Shown: positions 55,825-64,000 of the stretch, piece after piece | Layout: every line of letters begins with the position of its first letter | Numbering within the stretch: position 1 is the stretch's first letter | Assembly (NCBI RefSeq): GCF_000801105.2 | Contig: NC_079516.1 | Span: 18,940,998 to 19,004,997, forward strand | Direction of reading: 5' to 3' | From: Raphanus sativus | Taxonomy: Eukaryota > Streptophyta > Magnoliopsida > Brassicales > Brassicaceae | Length of the DNA: 64,000 nt | Position numbers and translations under genes: made by a program | The notes under the pieces: model-generated | What the model was told of the DNA's origin: nothing | Database searches by the model: none | The model's input: only the letters and a program-made list of their open reading frames with translations

Positions 55825-57695
55825 ATGAATCTGGTACAAACCCTTTATACATCTATATTTTTTTTCCAATTAATTTCATCTGTTTTTTTCATTTGTATAT
55901 CAATTCATCATGAAAACCAATAAAGCTTCAAAATTTCTGCAGATCTCATCCTTTTCTTTGCTTATAAAACACTAGATTCGAGTGTTTGGTTTCATTAAAA
56001 ATGATATATAAGAAAAAAATCTGCAGAATTCATCCTTTACAACAGTCTTATATATTTATTCATTTTAAATTTCAATTATCTTTCAAATTTCTTCGGATCC
56101 ATCTATTTTTATTGTTGCAAACGAAACCCTCTAAATAAAATTTCGAATGATTGCATGTAAAATCATTTTATTTAAAATCAATAATATTTCTAAATTTCTA
56201 CAGATTTGTTTTTAAAATTTGAAAATAAGTCGCCTTAAATTTTTCGTACTACCATAATTATAAGTCATTTACATCTTAGTCAACTTTCCAAATTTCTTCA
56301 AATATTCACAAGAAGTTATAACTTATTAGAAAAAAATTAGTTTCAGAGTGAGAAGAGAAGAGTTGATGAAGATTGGATTGCGACACTATTGAGCTTAGAG
56401 TTCTTTGGGATATGTATGGATCATAAGTATCTTCGAAAGAACGAGAAGAATGTCTTTTGCATTGACTGTAATGTCCAAATATGCAGACATTGTTGTGACA
56501 CAGTTCACTTTCTCCATCGTCGTCTTCAGATTTGCAAATACGTTTATCAAGATGTTGTGCGTCTCCTCGATATTCAACACTGCTTTGATTGCTCCGAGAT
56601 ACAGGTTTTTTCTTGATATTAAATCATTATAAAATTAAATGAACTTTATTTGAGATACTACTTTTGTTTTCTAACTTGTGTTTTGCTCGAGCCTGTGAAA
56701 TTCCAAATTAAATTGACATATTGCTTTTGCTTTTCTTTGAATTGGAATAATTTGTCTATGGGAAAAGACATATAAAATAAATGGAGAACAAGCTATACAT
56801 TTGAATTCGAGGCCACAAGCAAAAGATGCAAGACCTTCAACAAAAGCCAAGAATGCAGCTTCATGCGTGACTTGTAAAAGATATATTCAAGATCGTCCTA
56901 ATCGATTTTGCTCTATCTCTTGCAAGGTAATATATGTTATTTCAGTCTCTTTTATAGTTTTTTTCCCCTATGGATTGTTCTTTTCTTATAAGTCTATTGT
57001 TATCCTGTTAGTTATGCGTTGTTTTAGTAGTTTTTATAGATTAGTAGTTGGCAAAAGTATAGAAAATGTTCTGATGAGAAGGTACAAAATGTTTTACAGA
57101 ACAATCTTGAAATTTCAAAAGAAAGTTAAGTCTTCAATGAGACATATCTCTGACATATGATGAATATGCGTGTTTTGAATTCTACACATTATAAATTATA
57201 CAGTTCACACTTCATTTCTTGGTTTTAGAGTCAACAATATGCAATACTCGAGGTTCATTTTAGCTTTTTCTCTTAAAATAATTAGTCTTTTTGTTATATC
57301 AGTTGAGTCTTCACAACAGTCTAATATAATTTTAAACGTTGTCGTGAACACGTTTCAAAACGTGAAATTTGCACAATTCATTTGAAATCAAATACAGTAA
57401 TTTATGTTAAATTATGGTCAAATAATTCAATGACATTTGCTTTGTTTCATTTGTTTTGCAGATTTCAGCTTGTCCAAAAAAGCACAATTTTTGTTTCTCT
57501 CCAGAAATAAACCAAAGTGCTTTGAGGAAAGAACATTATAATCAAGAAGAAAAAATAGAGGAGAAAAAAACATGCATATCATCACTCACCGATGTTTCAG
57601 AAGACTCGGAAGTTTTATTGAGTAATTTTTCATTGAGACCACTCATGAGGATACTCAAGAGAAAAGGAATTTCTAAAAGATCTCCTCTTAACTGA
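55825..57695 (+). CDS. PLATZ zinc-binding transcription factor, four exons
   Basis: The exons join as 55825-55833, 56347-56604, 56768-56926 and 57462-57695, all phase 0, for 219 residues. Introns have GT donors and AG acceptors (the second acceptor, GGAAAAG, is weak). The first exon encodes only MNL; the second continues SEKRRVDEDWIATLLSLEFF. PLATZ features are FFGICMDHKYLRKNEKNVFC, then CIDCNVQICRHCC, HRRLQICKYVYQDVVRL and FDCSEIQ. Next come TYKINGEQAIHLNSRPQAKD, CVTCKRYIQD and FCSISCK, ending in a basic KRKGISKRSPLN tail. PLATZ proteins bind A/T-rich DNA through two zinc-binding regions and usually repress transcription. Length is normal for the family. From memory, Arabidopsis At2g01818 is a PLATZ gene next to TMK3, which fits. 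The tiny first exon is inferred from frame and splice sites. Confidence 0.88.
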
Positions 57696-58740
57696 TTTTA
57701 TTTTCTGTGGATTTTGTTATCAAAAACCATACATTATTTATATTTCTATTTAAGAAGGATATTATATCGGGTTATGTTTAAAATAAAAACTTACGACGAA
57801 AAATAATGAATGTTTTGAGATAAAAGTATTAAAAGGATCAGAAAATACTGATGTGGAATGGTATGAGTGATTTATTTATTGTCCATCACAAAGAAAAAGA
57901 GGTATGGGACCAAAAAGTTTTCAGTGTTTTGGTGTGCATGAGTTGATTCACTGGAACCCACAAATAAAAAAATATGAATGTAATGCTAAGTGGGGTGTAT
58001 TCAACTAAAGGTTTGAAGTGATTTGTATTAAAATGGCAAATCTACTGTTATTCAAATGTGGATTTTAAAAAACGCTTTAAAATCCAGTGTTATTGAACTT
58101 GGCATTTTATAAAACAATCTGAAATCCATTGTAATTGAACAAAATTTAAGTTAGAGATTTTAGAGTTCTTTAAGTGTTTTTAGAGTGTTTGAAAAGAGTT
58201 CCTTAGTTATAAAAATAAAAATACAAATCTCACTGTTTTAGATGAGATTCTAGAGTGTTTAAACAAAAGCACACCAAATTCTCTAATTCTCCGGCAATCA
58301 TCTAAAAACTCATTAAAAATCAAATCAGTTCAAATTTCAGATTCAATACATCCCTCTAAGGCTTTCCTGGAAAAAAAGTTGATTGGTACATTCATCTACA
58401 GAATTGATGATGAAAAAAATAGAAATATATGTTACATTTTTTTGTCAACGAAATGTATATTACAAAAGCTTTGGTATATACCAGAAGGCAGAGAACTAAT
58501 TATAAATCAATCTTTAGAAAAAATGAGAAAATACATGCGTACATTATAACAAATGATCATGTTAATGGTCTGCGGCAACCTGTTTTGTTTATTCACCATA
58601 TCACAGAGTTTTATTTAATTAAAATATTATCACCCATCATTATCATTTATTTTATGATAATATATATTATTTAGATATAGTCATGTTAGGAATTCATAGC
58701 TAAAAAGATAGAAGCACCGACTGAGAAAAAGAAGAACGGA
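57696..58740. other. 3' flank of PLATZ, no gene
   Basis: At about 57990-58330 a GGGGTGTATTCAACTAAAGG start and several inverted AAAATCCA/TGGATTTT blocks look like half of a MITE, but the second end was not found. The ORF at 58429-58674 lacks a domain. Confidence 0.4.
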
Positions 58741-58752
58741 AGCATAACATAG

Positions 58753-59150
58753 GTCTGTTCGATTACGTGTAGCCGCGCCATCTACACCTTCAACTAAGAT
58801 CGCGTTCGTTTATGTGTCGCGTGATTTGTGACTTACGACTAAATCTGCAATCTATGACTAAAATTATGTTTGTGAATATGTTACCTGATCTGCGATCTAC
58901 AACTTACAATTAGTCGTGGGATTCAAATTTTCTTGATTTTTAGTCATTTTTCATGCGATTTGAATCGAGATATGCGATTGGTCGTGCGATCAGTCGCATA
59001 ATATCAAAACAAACAATAACCTGCGATTTACGATCAGTCACATATCACAGATTATACGACAGTAAAATGAACAATAACCTACAATCGAGCACTGATTGCA
59101 TGTCGCATGTCAGAGGTCGCATGACGCGCTATAGGTAGACAAACAGGGTC
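58753..59150. mobile_element. Probable inverted-repeat MITE
   Basis: GGTCTGTTCGATTACGTGTA near the left and the reversed right end GACCCTGTTTGTCTACCTAT are partly complementary. The interior is full of TGCGAT/ATCGCA-like inverted motifs and is less AT-rich than its surroundings. No clean target duplication was found, so boundaries are uncertain. The ORF at 58953-59138 comes from these repeats. Confidence 0.4.
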
Positions 59151-59515
59151 ACAATCGTGATATATAATCTAGATTTAAAAAATATTTTTACATCTGTACT
59201 ATTAAAATTCAAGTATTTTTAGGTTTCTTTGATTTTACAATAATATTATAAATTGTACCATTTACTTCCTTTTTAATAACATAAATAAGTAAATAAGAGA
59301 ATATTTCAAAAGAAATCAAAAACTTTTTTTGCCTATTTATTTAACTGAAAAATTCCAAAATCATATACAATTAAAATTCGGGTAATAAGAAAAACAATAA
59401 TCTATTCAAAGAATATTTCAAAAGAAAAAGAGAAAATAAATCATGTAATAATTGGTGTTCCACCCCATTTAAGGAAACCCACAAGCCTCACTAATCATTT
59501 AACATATATCTTATA

Positions 59516-59757
59516 CTCTCTCTCTGTTCCTAAATATAAGATGTTTAGATAAAAACACACATATTAAAAAAAAATTTGTCTAGAAAGAAGTATTGAAACT
59601 TTAAACTAATGATATTCAACCAATTATTAAATAGATTATTAAATATGATTGGCTACACAGTTTTTATAAAAGTAAAAATTATCTAAAAAATGAAAACATC
59701 TTATATATTGGAACATCAAAGTTTTTTAAAACATCCTACATTTAACAACAGATGGAG
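59516..59757. mobile_element. Old Stowaway-like MITE
   Basis: The ends CTCTCTCTCTGTTCC and (reversed) CTCCATCTGTTGTTA, with inner AAGATGTTT/AAACATC, form decayed inverted repeats flanked by TA. It is related to, but clearly older than, the copy at 17894-18151. Confidence 0.65.
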
Positions 59758-59957
59758 TATAACTTATATCAGTTAATTTGGATATTCAAAGAAAATATAT
59801 TTTAAATTATTTAATAATAAATTTGTAATAATTAACCAAACTATTTAAAAAATAAAGCTCTAATAATTTTGAAAAACTTAAAAATCACATAAATAATTAT
59901 TTTCTAAACCAATAAAAACAATTTCTTAAATATATGCGGTTAACAATCATAATTTAA

Positions 59958-60152
59958 CGAACATGCGACGCAAATACCTTTCAGGTTCGATTCTCCTACT
60001 ATGCCAAACTAAGTTCCATTGTTTTATTCACTTAACGCGGATATGAGTCCATGCTTTATGATCCGTTTGGATGCCTTGGAGAAAGAGTCCATATGCGGGC
60101 TTGCGACTCCCCTACATTCAACAAGGTTAAAAAATAATTTAGCAAAAAAAAA
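59958..60152 (+). mobile_element. tRNA-derived SINE, 195 bp
   Basis: A 13-bp target duplication, AATCATAATTTAA (59945-59957 and 60153-60165), flanks it. A pol III B-box-like GGTTCGATTCTCC is 34 bp from the left end and the right end is A-rich. No A box is visible, so it is 5'-truncated by some bases or has lost it. Confidence 0.82.
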
Positions 60153-60349
60153 AATCATAATTTAAAATAAAGCCTAATCAATAAATCTTAATTATTATTT
60201 AAATAAATATTTAATAAATTTAAAATATAATTGAATTTCTTAAACTAACCTACGATTAATAAATATTTTTGAAATTAAAGGTTTTTTACGGGATAATCTA
60301 TGGAACAAACAAAATATTTATCAATTACAAAACATGTTGCATAAATAGA

Positions 60350-60990
60350 TCAATATTATTAAAACAAAAAAAACCACTTTGACATATCTATATTTTGATA
60401 ATAATGTTATATTGTGCCACATTTATATTTATGGTTTCCTTTTTAATATATCGTTTTCTAAATATTTGCATCATATATTTCCAACAAAATCAAAAGCAAC
60501 AAAAATAAGACATGTTTCTAGTATATATTTATAAAAGTAATATGATGAAGACTTATTTATACTTTTTGATTACTGTATATCTATAATTTTTTCTTTTAAA
60601 ATTTTGTACTAACGTTTTAATTACATAAAATTGCAAAAATGAACTTTAATATTTGGAATAAAAGATGACAAATTATGATACTATAAAAATTTGAATCAAA
60701 CTGGATTGCATATTAGTCAACCATCGTTTCAATCGGTAATCTCATATTTTAGTAATTTTATGAGTTTATAAGGTTTTTAAATAATACTATTTTTTAAAAC
60801 ATAAACTGAATTACGTATCCGATTACCCATCTGACCGTGTGTCTAGATCAGATTTAAAAACACTGATTTAAATGGAAAAACAATTTAAATAAATAAAATT
60901 CTTATAAATTAACAAAATATTCATAAAGTTATAAGTAAAATTTTCATTATAAAATATTTCGCAATTTAAAAGAAAGAATCAAAATTTTGT
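60350..60990 (+). mobile_element. Decayed Helitron of the copy A/B/C family
   Basis: TCAATATTATTAAAACAAAA resembles the family 5' end. Internal blocks (TTTAAAATTTTGTA, then CGTTTTAATTACATAAAATTGC, and TTTAAAAACACTGATTTAAATG) match copy C with many changes. The hairpin is reduced to TTTCGCAATTTAAAAG and the CTAG end is lost. It is the oldest member in the window. Confidence 0.6.
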
Positions 60991-61807
60991 GTTTTATTAA
61001 ATTTGAACACAAACAACTGAAATAGCACAAATAGCTGAAATAGAAGGCAATTCAAAAAATTAGTGAAATGACACTCCCTAAAATATGAAGATAAATATAT
61101 ATGTAAATAAATTTAATTTTGAACATTTATTTTCTTTAAATTCTAAGAAATTTGTTAAATTTATATTTAAGCTATTTTGGTTATTAGGTTAACTAAATAT
61201 GATAAAATATTTTAAAATGATAAAAACCACCTGGGCCTCACTAGTCGACATGGCGCGTTTGTTGGGCCAGAGACCTCTGTCTCGAACAAAATAAAATATA
61301 CAAAAACTCGTCTATAAGTATCAGTTAAACCAACTCATTAGAATAAAAAAAAGAACTTTAATCATAGAGCATCCTCGTGTTGTGGCTGGAAGTGGAACAC
61401 TGTTATTGATAATTTTATTGCTTAACTTATTAAAAGATATGTAATCAATGATAGAAGAAGAATGATGGTCATAATGTTTTGGCAGCAAAATCCACTTTAG
61501 AAATTTAAAAATTCAAAAGAAAAAGTAACAGGAAAACTATTAATTGGATATGATTATGGCGGACAAAAAGTAAAGAATGAACGAATGTTGTGTGCCAATT
61601 GGATATGACAGATTTAACCGAAAGAGTCTAGATATATTGGTGCAGTAGAGAATTATGCATGTGCTTATCTCAATGTTATGCATTTTCCGCATGTGCAGTA
61701 GAGAATAATGTCATGTATTCATCTTCAACATTGTAGGTCAAGCAAAAGCCGTTCCATAGCTAAGTGAAAGATTAACTGAACTCCTACATTTTTTGAGTTA
61801 ATATATA
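60991..61807. other. No gene recognised
   Basis: Intergenic sequence. A small CCTGGGCCTCACTAGTCGAC segment near 61230 stands out from the AT-rich background but shows no known feature. Confidence 0.45.
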
Positions 61808-62776
61808 CTAGATGGTTGGCCCGCTTATGCGGGCTTAATAATTTTATAAATATTTATTGATACATATATTATTATTTTAATAATTATCATGATAAGTTTA
61901 TATATATGACTATAATTGAAATTAATTTTTTAATCTTTATGATTAAAAATATTATTTTCAGATAACAATATAATATATATTAGAACTGTTTTATTTATTT
62001 TTGGCCAAAATTTGTATTATATTAATTTACGTTCAATTATCTAATCTAATAAATAAACATAAAATTATTAAAATAAAATTTTAATTATAGTACATATTAT
62101 ATATAACTATTTATTATATACATGATTGTATTATCTATATATATTCATGTTAATTAATAAACATGCATTTGTCACTAAAATCAACTTTTTATAAAACCAA
62201 ATATATAAATGAGGTTAGACCATTATCTGATGTCGGCTCCTAATTGCTCTATCTGACGGGTTCCTAGGTGTTTCGTCCGTTTATGGGTACAAAAATATTT
62301 TCTAATTATTTATTAATATATGCATTACTAATGAAAATATTATAATTATAAATTATAATTTATTTATTTTTTTCATTTGAAAATTCTTACGTATTATAAT
62401 TTTAAAAATGTTTCATTCATTATATTTATTGTTAATAAATAAATCTTAAAAATCACTTAATATTTTTTTGATTATATAAATTAAGAATTTTACTTGACTA
62501 ATATATGTCTTTTTTTTTATTTTGAACTTTTTATTAAAAGTTTTTTTGGATTACAACACAATATATAAAAACAAATTTAAAATTAATAATTGTAAGAATT
62601 ATCCAAAATCTTAAAATATAGATGTTAAACAAAAAAATAATTTATTTTAAATTTGTTTTTACTTTTAGCTAATATATATACTTTTTATTCATTAAGGGTA
62701 CAATCGATATTAACCACTCCAACTTTTAACGTGAGAGCTCCATTGCGAAAAATCACTTCGCAAATAATAATATAGA
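61808..62776 (-). mobile_element. Helitron of a third family, minus strand
   Basis: On the minus strand it starts TCTATATTATTATTTGCGAA and ends with the hairpin GCCCGCATAAGCGGGC, then CAACCATCTAG. The flanks are A and T. No coding sequence. It contains a less AT-rich stretch near 62218-62290. Confidence 0.75.
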
Positions 62777-63261
62777 TATAGATATACATAGGCTTTCAAA
62801 TTGTTTAAAACAAAAAAAAATTATAAAAATCTTATTACTAAACTACTTTTAACTTTTAAAATCCCAGGATCTGTTTTTAGTCAAGTTATTTTTTTGATAC
62901 AATTATAGAATATATTTTTTTGAGAAAACAATTATAGAATATATTCTACGTACATATATGTGTTTCTAATGCAATTAAAGAAAACATCGATAAATGGTTT
63001 GAAAATTTTCACTTCGAAAATGCATGATGTTAATGCAATTCAAAATATTCGATAAAAGGCCATTGCAAACGGATTTTCTATCATCGGTTTGGAAATATTT
63101 GGTATGCAAATGCATGATGATAGAGTTCAATTTTTGGTTTTTCAAGAAAGTGTAAAAAGATATCTTAAGCTGTCTATGTCCTAAACACCTGCTACGGAAG
63201 TTTAGTTAGCTACCTAGGACTAGCGAATGGCGACACTGCGTTTCTTGTACGCCAAGCAATC
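62777..63261. other. 3' flank of the PHD gene
   Basis: No other gene recognised. TGCATGATG occurs twice (about 63021 and 63113) within a loosely repeated 90-bp block. Confidence 0.45.
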
Positions 63262-64000
63262 TCAACACCTGTAGCAGAGAAACACCGAAGGCACATCTTC
63301 ATCGTCTTCTATGGAATGACACTTAGTGTGGTGCCAAACCTTGCAAGCATCACAAGCCACCATTCTCTCACCGTCATCATCTATAGCTCCTCATCTGCAG
63401 TCAACGGTCCAGTTATCAAACCCACTTTCATACCTAAGCTCTGTCCATGTGTTTAGACCAAACCCTGTCACCAGAAACTCTCTCTTAATCTCACCACCTT
63501 CGGATTCTAGACCAGAGTTCTCATCTATCTTCTCAAGATATTTGTTTCTGATCTCCAACACTTCAAAACTCTCCATTACGCAGTAAGTGTCCCTCAGAGC
63601 TTTCTCTACAGCAGATTTCAACTCTCTGATGGTTGCGTTTTGAGAAACCATCACGAGCTCTCCAGGAGGTAACTTCCGGGTCAAGTCTCTGAGTAGCTCT
63701 TCGTGATTGGGCAGAACTTGGCAGCTTACTGTTATAAACTTCTGTTCCTGGTGAGACGGTAATGGCCACTCTTTGACAAAGCACTTGCAGTTCAAGATAA
63801 CCTCAGACGCATCGATGTATACCTCTGAATAAGGATACGTTAACAAGAGTTTCCGATACAGATACATAATGTCTTGATACGGATCCAGTCCAGGAGTGGT
63901 TGATGATGCCTTTTGCTGCTTCGCTTCTTGATTGAGTTTGATGAGGGAGAATAGGAACATCTGTGATCCTGTAGTTTTGAACCTCTGAATGATTTGGTCT
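63262..64000 (-). pseudogene. PHD-finger gene (MS1/MMD1-like family), 3' end, with internal stop
   Basis: The frame is open from the window edge (64000) to a TGA at 63391-63393. It reads ELVMVSQNATIRELKSAVEK, then FNxWTVDC-type GFDNWTVDCR, stop. After the stop the same frame gives GAIDDDGERMVACDACKVWH, then HTKC and FLCYRC, with an end at 63262-63264. This is the C-terminal PHD finger (C4HC3) of plant MS1/MMD1-type proteins, chromatin readers, some needed in male meiosis and tapetum. The stop replaces the second zinc Cys (DCRCG; TGT or TGC to TGA). The product would lack the whole PHD finger. From memory, At2g01810 is such a gene next to TMK3. It may be a pseudogene, a sequencing error, or a gene with a truncated product. 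The 5' part is outside the window. Confidence 0.8.

Noticed and set aside
57990..58330. Complete MITE
   Set aside because: Only one end (GGGGTGTATTCAAC) is recognisable; no partner end or target duplication found.
63391..63393. TGA at a Cys position read as selenocysteine
   Set aside because: Land plants lack selenocysteine insertion machinery; a nonsense mutation is simpler.

Overview
The window looks like nuclear DNA of a Brassicaceae plant, most likely Brassica or a close relative. It is AT-rich and intron-containing. It holds Brassica-type transposons, including a MITE packed with E2F-like motifs. Its host genes match Arabidopsis families closely. From memory (not searched), TMK3, a PLATZ factor and a PHD-finger gene are At2g01820, At2g01818 and At2g01810, so 36.7-64 kb would be a transposon-inflated copy of that Arabidopsis chromosome 2 block.

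Layout. 0-11.2 kb: tandem and nested Helitrons, a 5'-truncated LINE with a 14-bp target duplication, a pumilio-like relic, and a 1.3-kb MITE carrying about 24 E2F-like motifs. 11.8-24 kb: a nest of elements. A minus-strand Ty1/copia retrotransposon has a Helitron in its 3' LTR and a CACTA element in its polyprotein; the CACTA carries a PP2C gene fragment and a Stowaway MITE. 24-27.8 kb: broken fragments of LSM2 and a NIPA-like gene, then a probable Pack-MULE holding the last two exons of a GT31 galactosyltransferase. 28-31.6 kb: an apparently intact proline-rich 8-cysteine-motif gene (minus strand) and a decayed relative interrupted by a hAT MITE. 33.8-36 kb: more Helitrons. 36.7-40.0 kb: the TMK3-like receptor kinase gene with a minisatellite in its intron. 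40.2-49.5 kb: a complete-length Ty3/gypsy Tat-type element with 550-bp LTRs and an ATTCC target duplication. 52.7-53.3 kb: a LINE tail. 55.8-57.7 kb: a four-exon PLATZ gene. 58-63 kb: MITEs, a SINE and Helitrons. 63.3-64 kb: the 3' end of a PHD-finger gene with an internal stop.

Host genes that look functional are the TMK3-like kinase, the PLATZ factor and the proline-rich 8CM protein. Most other coding traces are transposon proteins, captured fragments or decayed copies. The most unusual signals are three. First, a leaky-type stop (CAA-TAG-CAA-TTA) lies between gag-pro and pol of the gypsy element. Second, a 254-bp arm, apparently mismatch-free inverted repeat lies inside a Helitron. Third, two insertions can be checked against an intact sister sequence in the same window: the Helitron in the copia LTR and the E2F-rich MITE.
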